Shown: piece after piece, positions 1 to 8,511 of the stretch
How the letters are laid out: each line of letters starts with the position of its first letter
How positions within the stretch are numbered: position 1 is the stretch's first letter
Origin: Ferrovibrio terrae
GTDB lineage: Bacteria; Pseudomonadota; Alphaproteobacteria; Ferrovibrionales; Ferrovibrionaceae
Assembly: GCF_007197755.1 (NCBI RefSeq)
Contig: NZ_CP041636.1
Span: 1,834,001 to 1,898,000, forward strand
Length of the DNA stretch: 64,000 nucleotides
Direction: 5' to 3'
Notes under the pieces: generated by a model
Database searches by the model: none
Seen by the model: the letters and a program-made list of their open reading frames with translations, nothing else
Told to the model about the DNA's origin: nothing
Made by a program: the position numbers and the translations under genes

Positions 1-438
1 TTCGTTCCAGTGCTGACGCAGGGCCTGCTGGATATCCGGTGTGACTGCATTCGGCACGCAGGCGGCGGCCAGTGCGAAATCGAAGGCTGCCCGTTCCGCC
101 GAAGTGAAATGTGGGCTCTTCTGGTATTCCCAGATATCGCGCAGCCGTTCCGGGCTGGCACCGAAGCGTTCGGCGGCCAGAATCGTATGAGCCTCGCAGT
201 AGTGGCAGCCGGCGGCATGCGAGGCGACATAGCCGATCAGGCGCTTCTGCTCGGCGGTCACGCGGCCGCCAGTCTCCATCACGGCCTTGTTCAGGTCGGT
301 GAAGGCGCGGGCGATGGCTGGCCGACGCTGCATGGTCAGCACGCTGTTCGGCACCACACCCAGAGGGCCGCGGAAAAACTGGACCAGGTCGACAAGATCG
401 GGATTGTGGTCTTCAGGCAGCGGCGTAACCAGGGGCAT
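1..438 (-). CDS. AhpD-like / carboxymuconolactone decarboxylase family protein (3' end cut by window)
   Basis: Reading leftward from an ATG at 438, the frame stays open for 146 codons to the window edge, so the C-terminus is missing. The visible protein carries a redox CxxC followed by His (C78-H-Y-C81-E-A-H84), the active-site signature of AhpD-like peroxidases in the CMD family. The surrounding helices, including the RVTAEQKRLIGYVASHAAG stretch, fit the same fold. These proteins reduce peroxides or act as general redox partners; the exact substrate cannot be read. It starts 20 bp after the stop of the upstream CoA ligase gene, with a GAAAGG ribosome site, so the two are probably one transcript. 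A link to aromatic catabolism is inference from neighbours. Confidence 0.85.
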   Translation of the reverse strand, partial: MPLVTPLPEDHNPDLVDLVQFFRGPLGVVPNSVLTMQRRPAIARAFTDLNKAVMETGGRVTAEQKRLIGYVASHAAGCHYCEAHTILAAERFGASPERLRDIWEYQKSPHFTSAERAAFDFALAAACVPNAVTPDIQQALRQHWNE

Positions 439-458
439 GAACGGCCTTTCAAAAAAAC

Positions 459-2141
459 TCAGTCTGCGGCGTCAGGTTTCGCGGCAGCGCGCTCCTCGTC
501 CTGCAATACGCGCCACAGAATCTTTCCTGTGGCGGATTTCGGCAGGCTTTCCGCGAAGGTGATCACGCGCGGCACCTTGTAGGCCGCCATGCGCTCGCGA
601 CACCAGGCCTGCACATCGTCTGGCGTCAGCGTCGCACCCTCATTCGGAATGATCACGGCTTTCACCGTTTCGCCGCGATGCGCATCGGCGGTGGCGATCA
701 CGCAGACTTCGCGGATGCCGGGATGGGCATACATCATCGCCTCGATCTCGCTGGGCCAGACCTTGAAGCCGGAGGCATTGATCATGCGCTTCAGCCGGTC
801 GACCAGGTAGAAGTAGCCCTCGTCGTCGTAATAGCCGAGATCGCCGGAGCGGAAGAAGCGCTTGCCGTCGCGCTCGAAGACCACCTGCGCTGTTTCCTCC
901 GGCCGGTTCCAGTAGCCGAGGAAAATCTGCGGCCCGGCCATCACGATCTCACCGGTCTCGTTCGGGCCGAGTTCCTCCAGGGTGTCGGGATTGACGATGC
1001 GGGAATCGACGTCGAAGACCGGAATGCCCAGGCATTGCGGCTTCGGATTGCTCACCGGGTTGATATGCGTGGCGGCGATGGTCTCCGACAAGCCATAGCC
1101 TTCGATATACTCCAGTCCGGTGAATTCCTTCAGTTTCGCAGCCACCGCTTTCGGCATCGGTGCGCCGCCGCCGCCGATGCCGATCAGCGACGACAGGTCC
1201 CAGTTGGCCGAGTCGGGGTCGGACAGGAAATCGACGCACATGGTGGTGATGTTGCGCCAGTGCGTGACGCGATGGCGGCGGATCAGGTCGGCGGCCACCT
1301 TGCGGTCCCAGCGCGTCATCAGCACCAGCGTGGCGCCGTTGAACAGCGGCGCATTCATCGAATTCTGCATGCCGGTGACATGGAACAGCGGCAGTGTGAC
1401 CAGTTGCACGGATTCGGGCGTTGCCGGATTCCAGGCAATCGAACCGAACAGGGTGGCCGTCACGCCGCGGATGCTGTGCAGGCAGCCCTTCGGCGCCCCA
1501 GTGGTGCCCGAGGAATACGGCAACACGCACCAGTCGTCATGCGTGGCCTTGTGCGGACCGGCGGCATGGTTGGCTGCCAGCGTGTCGTTCCACGCGATGG
1601 CCGGGGCGGGCACCGGCATACGCGGCGCGGCGACGACATCGGGCTGCACGATGTCGTTCGGCCTCAGATGATAGGGTGTGACGTAATCGGCATAGGCCGC
1701 GACGATGGCGTGCTGCAGCTCATGGCCGAGCAGCGGCTGTGCGAAGGCGAAGACATCCTGGCCGCAGAGAATGGTGCTGGCGCCGGTGTCGCGCGCGATA
1801 TGGCGCAGCTCCTCAGTCTTGCTCATCGGATTGACCGGCACGACCACGGCGGTCAGGCGCTGGATGGCGTAATAGGCGATCACGAATTGCGGGCTGTTCT
1901 GCATATACAGCAGCACGCGATCCTGCCGCCGCACGCCGCAGACGTGTTCCAGCCAGCCGGCGAGACGGTCGACATGATCCTTCAGTGCGGCATAGCTCAG
2001 CGCCGAGCCGTAATAGATCAGCGCCGGCTTGGTGGGGTAACGCCGGACGGACAGTTCCAGATTCTCGTACAGGCTGGTGGCCGGCAGGGTCAGGTGCTTG
2101 GGCACGCCCTTGGGCCAGACCGCATAGTGACGGTCGAACAT
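459..2141 (-). CDS. AMP-forming acyl-CoA synthetase (fatty or aromatic acid CoA ligase)
   Basis: A full-length 560-residue ANL-superfamily enzyme that would activate a carboxylic acid to its CoA thioester using ATP. The phosphate-binding loop YSSGTTGAPKG lies at residues 209-219, followed by the GYGLSET adenylate motif, the hinge region around DRLKRMINASGFKVWPSEIE, and the catalytic C-terminal lysine K540 in KSATGKILWR. Length and motif order are normal for FadD-like ligases. A GGAGG ribosome site precedes the ATG. It is divergent from the ring-hydroxylating oxygenase at 2290 and shares its regulatory intergenic region, which suggests activation of an aromatic or alicyclic acid, but a medium/long-chain fatty acid is equally possible from sequence. 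Confidence 0.88.
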   Translation of the reverse strand: MFDRHYAVWPKGVPKHLTLPATSLYENLELSVRRYPTKPALIYYGSALSYAALKDHVDRLAGWLEHVCGVRRQDRVLLYMQNSPQFVIAYYAIQRLTAVVVPVNPMSKTEELRHIARDTGASTILCGQDVFAFAQPLLGHELQHAIVAAYADYVTPYHLRPNDIVQPDVVAAPRMPVPAPAIAWNDTLAANHAAGPHKATHDDWCVLPYSSGTTGAPKGCLHSIRGVTATLFGSIAWNPATPESVQLVTLPLFHVTGMQNSMNAPLFNGATLVLMTRWDRKVAADLIRRHRVTHWRNITTMCVDFLSDPDSANWDLSSLIGIGGGGAPMPKAVAAKLKEFTGLEYIEGYGLSETIAATHINPVSNPKPQCLGIPVFDVDSRIVNPDTLEELGPNETGEIVMAGPQIFLGYWNRPEETAQVVFERDGKRFFRSGDLGYYDDEGYFYLVDRLKRMINASGFKVWPSEIEAMMYAHPGIREVCVIATADAHRGETVKAVIIPNEGATLTPDDVQAWCRERMAAYKVPRVITFAESLPKSATGKILWRVLQDEERAAAKPDAAD

Positions 2142-2221
2142 TCGTTTCCTCCGGTTCTGCCCGGCATGGTCCGGCGTTTTGCGTCGCGATTCAATTATGA
2201 CCTAGCGGAAAGCACGCGCAG

Positions 2222-2250
2222 TTGACGCGGAGCCGGATTGGACGGATAAT
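2222..2250 (+). promoter_or_regulatory. sigma70-type promoter of the ring-hydroxylating oxygenase operon
   Basis: TTGACG at 2222-2227 is separated by exactly 17 bp from GATAAT at 2245-2250, each one mismatch from the sigma70 consensus. The expected start is near 2257, 33 bp before the oxygenase ATG. The -10 element lies inside the left arm of the palindrome at 2242-2275, so a protein bound there would block polymerase. Seen directly; activity is inferred. Confidence 0.6.
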
Positions 2251-2275
2251 ATTTGCAAATGCAAATATTATCCGT
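2242..2275. promoter_or_regulatory. 34-bp near-perfect palindrome, probable repressor operator
   Basis: Two perfectly complementary 16-nt arms, ACGGATAATATTTGCA (2242-2257) and TGCAAATATTATCCGT (2260-2275), are separated by AA. The element is AT-rich in a GC-rich region, covers the -10 and predicted start of the oxygenase promoter and ends four bases before the GGGAG ribosome site. This is the textbook position of a dimeric repressor operator (MarR, TetR or IclR type). It does not resemble the PcaR/PobR-type half-sites found upstream of the second oxygenase, so it may bind a regulator encoded elsewhere. If transcribed it would also be a hairpin next to the ribosome site. Confidence 0.7.
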
Positions 2276-2289
2276 ATCGGGAGTATCGG

Positions 2290-3588
2290 ATGAATTTCGC
2301 GCCCCCCCAGACTGCATCCTCGCCTGAAACCCTGCCCCCCAGCGGCTTGCCTGAATGGGAGGGCGAAGGCTCCAGCCGGATACCCTTCTGGGCCTATACC
2401 GATCCGGCCGTATACCGCCGCGAACTGGACCGCATGTTCTACGGCAACGGCCACTGGTGCTATGTCGCACTGGAGGCCGAGCTGCCGAAATTCGGCGACT
2501 ACAAGATATCTTACGTTGGCGAACGCCAGGTGATCGTGGTGCGCGAGCGCGATGGCAGCCTGAATGTAGTGGAGAACCGTTGCGCCCATCGCGGCGTGCG
2601 TTTCTGCCAGAAGCCACGCGGCAATGCGCGCAGCTTCGTCTGTCCCTATCACCAGTGGACCTACAAGCTGAACGGCGACCTTGCCGGCCTGCCGTTCCGC
2701 CAGGGCGTGAAGAAGGACGATGGCGAAGTGCAGGGCGGCATGCCCGCCGATTTTGACCTCAAGCAGCATGGCCTGACCAAACTGAAAGTCGCGACCTATA
2801 ACGGCCTGGTCTTTGCCACCTTCGATCATGACGCGCCCAGCTTCGAGGACTATATCGGCCCGGATGTCCTGCCCTGGCTCAACCGCATCTTCGACGGCCG
2901 CAAGCTGACCATCCTCGGTACCAACCGCCAGCGCATTCCGGGCAACTGGAAGCTGATGATGGAAAATATCAAAGACCCGTATCACCCGGGTCTGTTGCAC
3001 ACCTGGTTCGTCACCTTCGGCCTGTGGCGCGCCGACCAGCAGTCGCGCATGGTGATGGACAGCGAGGGCCGCCACGCGGTGATGATCTCGCAACGTAATG
3101 CCGGCGGCGAAGCCAGGGCCGTCACCGAAGGCGTTACCAGCTTCAAGAAGGATATGGCGCTTAACGATGCACGCTTGCTCGATGTGGTGCCGGAATACTG
3201 GTGGAAGGGGCCGACCGTCACGATGATTACGCTGTTCCCCAGTGTGATCATCCAGCAGCAGGTCAATTCGCTGTCCACGCGGCATATCGTGCCGTCGGGG
3301 CCGGACTGTTTCGATTTCGTCTGGACGCATTTCGGCTTCGAGGAAGACGACGAGGCGATGACGCGGCGCCGTCTACGGCAGGCCAATCTGTTCGGCCCGG
3401 CCGGCTTTGTCTCGGCCGACGACGGTGAGGTGATTGAATTCTCTCAAGCCGGCTTCCGCCAGAAAGGTGCTGAAGGTTCGACGATCTGCGAACTCGATGG
3501 CCGTGGCGTGGCGCCGACCCCGCATATGGTGACCGAGACGCTGATCCGCGGCATGTACGGCTACTGGCGCAAGGTGATGGAGCTCTGA
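2290..3588 (+). CDS. aromatic ring-hydroxylating oxygenase, large (alpha) subunit, AndAc/NagG-like
   Basis: 432 residues. The N-terminal Rieske domain has C98-x-H100 and C118-x2-H121 for the 2Fe-2S cluster. The catalytic domain has the mononuclear iron motif with bridging D229 and ligands H232 and H237 (NIKDPYHPGLLH). The block after it, HTWFVTFGLWRADQQSRM, resembles large subunits of anthranilate 1,2-dioxygenase (AndAc) and salicylate 5-hydroxylase (NagG). It would hydroxylate an aromatic carboxylate in the cytoplasm with electrons from a ferredoxin and reductase, neither of which is encoded nearby. The ATG is preceded by GGGAG and by a clear promoter/operator. The small subunit follows after 2 bp. 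Substrate cannot be fixed from sequence. Confidence 0.9.
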   Translation: MNFAPPQTASSPETLPPSGLPEWEGEGSSRIPFWAYTDPAVYRRELDRMFYGNGHWCYVALEAELPKFGDYKISYVGERQVIVVRERDGSLNVVENRCAHRGVRFCQKPRGNARSFVCPYHQWTYKLNGDLAGLPFRQGVKKDDGEVQGGMPADFDLKQHGLTKLKVATYNGLVFATFDHDAPSFEDYIGPDVLPWLNRIFDGRKLTILGTNRQRIPGNWKLMMENIKDPYHPGLLHTWFVTFGLWRADQQSRMVMDSEGRHAVMISQRNAGGEARAVTEGVTSFKKDMALNDARLLDVVPEYWWKGPTVTMITLFPSVIIQQQVNSLSTRHIVPSGPDCFDFVWTHFGFEEDDEAMTRRRLRQANLFGPAGFVSADDGEVIEFSQAGFRQKGAEGSTICELDGRGVAPTPHMVTETLIRGMYGYWRKVMEL

Positions 3589-3590
3589 TC

Positions 3591-4091
3591 ATGCAGATGC
3601 GTCCACAGGCATTGCCGCTGTCCGTGCTGGAAGCTCAGTATCGCGTCGACCAGTTCAATGCCGCCTATGGCGATATCCTCGACCGCGGCGACTATGCCGC
3701 CTGGGTCGAGCTGTTCATCGAGGAGTGCCTCTACAAGGTGATCCCGCGCGAAAACCACGATGCGGGCCTGCCGCTGGCGACCATGGCGCTGGAAAGCCAG
3801 GGCATGCTGAAGGATCGCGCCTATGGCATCGTCAATACGCTGTTCCATGCGCCCTATTACCAGCGCCATGTGATCGGCGTGGCGCAGATCCTGAACGACA
3901 ACGGCATCGAAATCCGCGCGACGGCGAATTATTCGGTCTTTCGCACCAAGCCGGGCTCGGTGTCGGAGATCTACAATGTCGGGCGCTATCTCGATATCTT
4001 CATACGGGAAGGCGAAGGCCTGAAACTGAAGGAGCGCGTCTGCGTCTTCGACAGCGAGATGATCCTCAACTCGATGATCTATCCGATCTAG
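3591..4091 (+). CDS. aromatic ring-hydroxylating oxygenase, small (beta) subunit
   Basis: A 166-residue SnoaL/NTF2-like protein of the usual size for oxygenase beta subunits, with typical segments such as FNAAYGDILDRGDYAAWVEL near the N-terminus and the C-terminal LKERVCVFDSEMI. It forms the structural half of the alpha-beta oxygenase with the preceding gene, from which it is separated by 2 bp, so translation is probably coupled. Such alpha3beta3 enzymes belong to the AndA/NagGH class. Its stop codon overlaps the stop of the convergent IclR regulator gene by 4 bp, which leaves no room for a terminator between them. Confidence 0.9.
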   Translation: MQMRPQALPLSVLEAQYRVDQFNAAYGDILDRGDYAAWVELFIEECLYKVIPRENHDAGLPLATMALESQGMLKDRAYGIVNTLFHAPYYQRHVIGVAQILNDNGIEIRATANYSVFRTKPGSVSEIYNVGRYLDIFIREGEGLKLKERVCVFDSEMILNSMIYPI

Positions 4092-4873
4092 ACGACCCGG
4101 TCCTTTAGTTCCTCCGCCGCGCGCAGCAGATGAGGCAGGAACTCGCTACGCATCTGTGCCGCGCCAGCACGTTCGACGCGCACGCCGATGTTCAGCGCAG
4201 CTACAATGCGCCCATCAAATCGCCGCACCGGCACGGCGATCGAGCGGAACCCCAGTTCCGTCTCCTGGTCGGCCAGCGCATAGCCGTCACTTACGACCTT
4301 GGCCAACAGCCTCTGCAGCTCGCTGGCATCCGTCACGGTCTGCGGCGTCAGCTTGCGCATCTGGAGCGTTGCGGCATCGATGCCGGTCTCCGACAGCAGC
4401 ACGCGGCCTAATGCCGAGCAGAAGGCCGGTACGCGGAATCCCAGGCCAGGCGCCGAGGACATGAAGCGCGGTGGCGAGGCATGCGCCACCATGACGGCTT
4501 CCTGGCCATGCAGCACGGCGGCCGAACAGGCCTCATCCAGTTTGCGACAGAGCGCATCGCAGGCAATCTGTAAGGCCATCGCATTTCCCGCGGATCCAAG
4601 ATACGCACCGGCGAGCCCCACCACCCGCGGGGTGAGGCGGAACAGCTTGCCGTCGCTCTCCAGGTAGCTGAGTTCGGTCAGCGTATAGAGCGCACGGCGC
4701 ACCGTGGCGCGCGGCAGGTCGACGGCGCGGGCGACGTCGCTCAGCGTCATCTGCGGTCGGCTGCCGTCAAAAGCGGTCAGCACGCTCAGGCCCCTGGCCA
4801 GTGCCTCGAGGAAATCGGGGCTGCGGCCGGACTGGGCGCGCGTCTTGGCATCGGTATCGCGCAGGCGGGTCAT
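4088..4873 (-). CDS. IclR-family transcriptional regulator (PcaR/PcaU/PobR-like)
   Basis: 261 residues with an N-terminal winged helix (about 20-80; the segment MTLSDVARAVDLPRATVRRAL contains the recognition helix) and a C-terminal IclR effector domain containing FCSALGRVLLSE and DQETELGFRSIAVPV, which usually senses aromatic acids. It is divergent from the phthalate-type oxygenase gene. The 115-bp gap between them contains a PcaR-type operator (4908-4944), so this protein probably controls that oxygenase operon and its own gene. It may also affect the convergent oxygenase genes, but their operator looks unrelated. Effector unknown. Confidence 0.88.
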   Translation of the reverse strand: MTRLRDTDAKTRAQSGRSPDFLEALARGLSVLTAFDGSRPQMTLSDVARAVDLPRATVRRALYTLTELSYLESDGKLFRLTPRVVGLAGAYLGSAGNAMALQIACDALCRKLDEACSAAVLHGQEAVMVAHASPPRFMSSAPGLGFRVPAFCSALGRVLLSETGIDAATLQMRKLTPQTVTDASELQRLLAKVVSDGYALADQETELGFRSIAVPVRRFDGRIVAALNIGVRVERAGAAQMRSEFLPHLLRAAEELKDRVV

Positions 4874-4907
4874 GTTCGGCGTTGCCCTCGGACAAGAAGG
4901 GGTTTAA

Positions 4908-4944
4908 AATCGCACAAATGTTCGCTAGTCGGACATAATCGGAC
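4908..4944. promoter_or_regulatory. IclR (PcaR/PcaU-type) operator repeats
   Basis: The imperfect palindrome ATGTTCG-CTAGT-CGGACAT (4918-4936) is followed by another AATCGGAC half-site (4937-4944) and preceded by AATCGCAC (4908-4915). The core GTTCGCTAGTCGGAC agrees at 12 of 15 positions with the GTTCGATAATCGCAC-type box I recall for PcaR. A CATAAT at 4934-4939 could be the -10 of the rightward oxygenase operon. Its position between the regulator and its divergent target supports the assignment. Confidence 0.6.
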
Positions 4945-4988
4945 CTGTGGGAGGGTCCGTCAAGGCCAGGATTTGAGGGAGCGGCCCC

Positions 4989-6320
4989 ATGACCACGCAC
5001 GAGCAGAATATGCGCATGACCCGGGTCGGCCCGGGCCAGCCGGCCGGCCGGCTACTGCGTCGCTACTGGCAGCCGGTCGCCCTGATCGAGGAACTTGACG
5101 ATCTGCGTCCGGTGCGTCCGGTCAAACTGATGGGCCAGGATTTCGTGCTGTTCCGCGATGAAGCCGGCCACTTCGGCCTGCTGGATCGCGACTGCCCCCA
5201 CAGAGGGGCCGACCTGGCGTTTGGCCGGCCGGAAGACGGCGGCTTGCGCTGTCCCTTCCATGGCTGGCTGTTCGATGTGAAGGGCAACTGCCTGCAGACG
5301 CCGGCCGAGCCGGAAAACAGCAAGCTCTGCCAGCGCATCAAGCAGAAGAGCTATCCGGTGGTGCTGCGCAGCGGGATTCTCTTTGCCTATCTCGGTGAAG
5401 GCGAGCCGCCGGCTTTCCCTGATCTCGACTGTTTCATCGCGCCTGACAGCCATGTCTTCGCCTTCAAGGGGCATATCGCCTGCAACTGGCTGCAGGCGCT
5501 GGAAGTCGGCATCGATCCGGCGCATGCCTCCTTCCTGCATCGCTTCTTCGAGGATGAAGACCCGAATGCCAATTATGGCCGGCAGTTCCGCGCCAATTCG
5601 GCTGATTCCGACATGCCGATGACGCAGGTGCTGCGCGAATTCGAACGCCCCACCATCGAGATCGAGCGCACCGACTACGGCATGCGGCTGATTGCACTGC
5701 GCGAGCTGAACGAGAAGAGCACGCATGTGCGCGTGACCAACCTGCTGTTCCCGCAGGCCTTCAACATTCCGCTCTCGGCCGAGATGACCATCACGCAATG
5801 GCATGTGCCGGTCGATGACGTGAACTGCTACTGGTTTGCCATCTTCACCAGCTTCACCGGCCCGGTCGACAAGCAGCAGATGCGCGCGCAGCGGCTCGAG
5901 CTTTACGAGCTGCCGGACTATATCCCGCGCAAGAACAAGTCGAACAGCTACGGCTTCGACCCCTATGAGCAGAAGACGCGGACGTTTACCGGCATGGGCG
6001 ACGACATCAACGTGCATGACCAGTGGGCGGTGGAAAGCCAGGGCGCGATCCAGGACCGCACCCGCGAGCATCTCGGCAGCACCGACAAGGGCATCATCAA
6101 CTACCGCTCGATGCTGATGAAGGCGATCGACCAGGCCGAAACCGGCAACGAGCCGCCGCTGATGGTGCTGGATGCCGAAGCCGCCAAGGCCATTCGCGGT
6201 CCGGTCACCATCGACGGCATTGCTCCGACCGGCGCATGGCAGGCATACTGGCGCGAGGCCGATGCGCGCAAACGCGCGGCCGCGCCGTGGCGGGCTCCGG
6301 CAGTCCTCGCGGCCGAATAA
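4989..6320 (+). CDS. Rieske non-heme iron oxygenase, phthalate 4,5-dioxygenase-type oxygenase subunit
   Basis: 443 residues. The N-terminal Rieske centre has C69-P-H71 and C88-x2-H91 (CPFHGW). The catalytic iron motif GIDPAHASFLH gives D176, H179 and H184. The overall length and the single-subunit layout match the phthalate dioxygenase group, which works as an alpha-only oligomer with a separate reductase. No ferredoxin or reductase gene is in the window. It starts a rightward group with the glutamine-synthetase-like ligase and the 2OG-Fe(II) oxygenase-like gene, downstream of a PcaR-type operator. It probably demethylates, deaminates or dihydroxylates an aromatic substrate; the true substrate is not readable. 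Confidence 0.88.
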   Translation: MTTHEQNMRMTRVGPGQPAGRLLRRYWQPVALIEELDDLRPVRPVKLMGQDFVLFRDEAGHFGLLDRDCPHRGADLAFGRPEDGGLRCPFHGWLFDVKGNCLQTPAEPENSKLCQRIKQKSYPVVLRSGILFAYLGEGEPPAFPDLDCFIAPDSHVFAFKGHIACNWLQALEVGIDPAHASFLHRFFEDEDPNANYGRQFRANSADSDMPMTQVLREFERPTIEIERTDYGMRLIALRELNEKSTHVRVTNLLFPQAFNIPLSAEMTITQWHVPVDDVNCYWFAIFTSFTGPVDKQQMRAQRLELYELPDYIPRKNKSNSYGFDPYEQKTRTFTGMGDDINVHDQWAVESQGAIQDRTREHLGSTDKGIINYRSMLMKAIDQAETGNEPPLMVLDAEAAKAIRGPVTIDGIAPTGAWQAYWREADARKRAAAPWRAPAVLAAE

Positions 6321-6345
6321 CGCGCTTCGTTTCGGGGGATTTTTC

Positions 6346-7785
6346 GTGGAGTCATTTGTCGACCGGCACGGCCTGTGGACGGCCGAGCAGCAGAAGGCGG
6401 CCAAGGCTGTCGAAAAAGAGGTCGCCGAACGCGGCCTCTCGGTGATCCGCTTCTCCTTCGCCGACCAGCACGGCATCCTGCGCGGCAAAACAGTCGTCGC
6501 CGAGGAACTCGCCGGCGCCATGCGCAGCGGTGTCGGCTTCACCACGACCCTGCTGGCGAAAGACACCTCGCATCGCACGGTGTTTCCGGTCTTCACCAAG
6601 GGCGGCGGTTTCGGCCTGGAGGAGATGCAGGGCGCTGCCGATGTGCTGATGGTGGCGGACCCCACCACGTTCAAGGTGCTGCCGTGGGCGCCGCAGACCG
6701 GCTGGCTGCTCTGCGACCTTTACTTTGCCGATGGCCGCCCGGTGCCGTTCTCGACGCGCCAGCTTTATCGCGATGCGTTGAAACAGGTGAACGATGCGGG
6801 CTACGACTATGTCGCCGGCCTGGAAGTCGAGTTCCATGTCTTCAAGCTGGAAGACCCGAAACTGAAGCCGGAAGATGCCGGCCAGCCCGGCACTCCGCCC
6901 GAGGTCAGTCTGCTGACGCAGGGCTACAACTATCTCACCGAGCTGCGCTACGACCAGTATGACGCGGTCTATGAAATCCTGCGCAAGGACATCCAGGCGC
7001 TCGGCCTGCCGTTGCGCTCGATGGAAGTGGAATTCGGCCCGAGCCAGGCCGAATTCACCTTCCGCCCCGGCACCAATATGGACTCGGCCGATACCATGAT
7101 CCTGTTCCGCTCGGCGGCGAAACAGATCGCGCGCCGGCATGGCTATCACGTCACCTTCATGTGCCGGCCGAAGCTGCCCAATATTTTCTCGTCGGGCTGG
7201 CACCTGCATCAGTCGCTCAATGATCGCAAGACCGGCAAGAATGCCTTCATGCCCACGGAGGACGGCCAGCCGCTATCAATACTCGGCCGGCATTTCCTCG
7301 CCGGGTTGCTCGAGCATGCGCCGGCAAGTGCAGCCTTCGCTGCGCCGACCATTAATGCCTATCGACGGTATCGGCCGTATTCGCTGGCGCCCGACCGCGC
7401 CATCTGGGGCCGCGACAATCGCGGCGTGATGTGCCGCGTGCTGGGCGCGAAGGACGATCCGTCCAGCCGCATCGAGAACCGGCTGGGCGAACCGGCGGCC
7501 AATCCCTATCTCTATATGGGCTCGCAACTGCTCGCAGGCCTGGACGGCATGGCGAAGGGCAAGGAGCCGCCACCGTCGGCTGATACACCTTACGAGACAC
7601 CGGCACCGGCGCTCCCTCGTTCTTTAGAGGGCGCGCTCGCTGCCTTGAAGGACAGTGCCTGCTACCGCGCCGGTTTTGGCGACCGTTTCGTCGATTACTT
7701 CCTGCATATCAAGCAGGCCGAGATCGCCCGCTTCCAGCTCGAAGTGAGCGAGTGGGAACATCGCGAATATTTCGAGCTGTTCTGA
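6346..7785 (+). CDS. glutamine synthetase family ligase (gamma-glutamylamide synthetase-like)
   Basis: 479 residues from a GTG preceded by GGGGGAT at the right distance; an upstream in-frame extension overlaps the previous gene and has no ribosome site. Recognisable GS elements are GLEVEFHVF (E160, E162, metal/ATP ligands), the MEVEFGPSQAEFTF segment with two more glutamates, SGWHLHQSL (the conserved His), and the RIENRLGEPAANPY arginine region. The N-terminal beta-grasp half is present. The protein diverges from assimilatory GlnA, and its place behind a Rieske oxygenase resembles clusters where GS-like enzymes attach glutamate to an amine before oxidation (AtdA1 in aniline catabolism, IpuC). 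Amine specificity is inference. Confidence 0.8.
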   Translation: MESFVDRHGLWTAEQQKAAKAVEKEVAERGLSVIRFSFADQHGILRGKTVVAEELAGAMRSGVGFTTTLLAKDTSHRTVFPVFTKGGGFGLEEMQGAADVLMVADPTTFKVLPWAPQTGWLLCDLYFADGRPVPFSTRQLYRDALKQVNDAGYDYVAGLEVEFHVFKLEDPKLKPEDAGQPGTPPEVSLLTQGYNYLTELRYDQYDAVYEILRKDIQALGLPLRSMEVEFGPSQAEFTFRPGTNMDSADTMILFRSAAKQIARRHGYHVTFMCRPKLPNIFSSGWHLHQSLNDRKTGKNAFMPTEDGQPLSILGRHFLAGLLEHAPASAAFAAPTINAYRRYRPYSLAPDRAIWGRDNRGVMCRVLGAKDDPSSRIENRLGEPAANPYLYMGSQLLAGLDGMAKGKEPPPSADTPYETPAPALPRSLEGALAALKDSACYRAGFGDRFVDYFLHIKQAEIARFQLEVSEWEHREYFELF

Positions 7786-8408
7786 TGCCGCTGCTCAGCC
7801 TGTTTCCCACCCGCATAGAAGTCGCGCCCCTGAAAAAGCGCGGCATGGACGCGTTCAACCAGGACATCATCAATGTCTGCGAGTCCCTGCGTCTGGCCGA
7901 CAGGACCGGACAGCGCTGGAGTGCCAGGCATTATCCCGGCGGCTATACGTCCTACGGCAGCCACGACCAGATGCATCGCATTTCGTCAGTCTTCGCCACG
8001 CTGGAAAAGGCGCTCAATCCGCAGGTGAAAGCCTATGCCCTGGCGCTGGGCTACGATCTGCGCGGACGCAGGCTCAGCATGACCGACTGCTGGGTCAACA
8101 TGATGGCCGGCGCGGTGACTCATAACCTGCATCTGCACCCGCTCAGCTTCATCAGCGGCACATACTATGTGCAGGTGCCGCGTGGCGCGGCGCCGATCAA
8201 GTTCGAGGATCCGCGGCTCGACCGCCTCATGGCGGTGCCGCCGAAACGCGACGACCTCAGCCCGCGCGAACGCCTGCATTTCAGCGTGAAGCCGAAAGCA
8301 GGCCAGGTGGTGCTGTTCGAAAGCTGGCTGCGCCATGAAGTGCCGCCCAGTTTCACGGTGCGGGAGCGTATTTCGGTCAGCTTCAATTACGCCTGGTCGC
8401 CGGCGTAA
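7785..8408 (+). CDS. putative 2OG-Fe(II) oxygenase, TIGR02466 type
   Basis: 207 residues, starting at the ATG that overlaps the stop of the GS-like gene (TGATG), so translation is coupled. The double-stranded beta-helix hallmarks of the TIGR02466 family are present: an HNLHLHPLSFISGTYYVQVP stretch supplying an iron His, and the C-terminal RHEVPPSFTVRERISVSFNY block supplying the distal His and the 2-oxoglutarate arginine. The reaction is unknown for the family; by fold it would hydroxylate or dealkylate a substrate with O2 and 2-oxoglutarate. Tight coupling to an amidoligase and a Rieske oxygenase points to a shared catabolic pathway. Confidence 0.75.
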   Translation: MPLLSLFPTRIEVAPLKKRGMDAFNQDIINVCESLRLADRTGQRWSARHYPGGYTSYGSHDQMHRISSVFATLEKALNPQVKAYALALGYDLRGRRLSMTDCWVNMMAGAVTHNLHLHPLSFISGTYYVQVPRGAAPIKFEDPRLDRLMAVPPKRDDLSPRERLHFSVKPKAGQVVLFESWLRHEVPPSFTVRERISVSFNYAWSPA

Positions 8409-8511
8409 CAGGCGGCTGAACCACCCGCACCAATCTGGCAGGACTTGACCGCAGGCGTCGCTGCGTCATCCTTCCGGGCAGTCGTTTCCTAAAGCCCGGG
8501 ATGCCCGCCCC

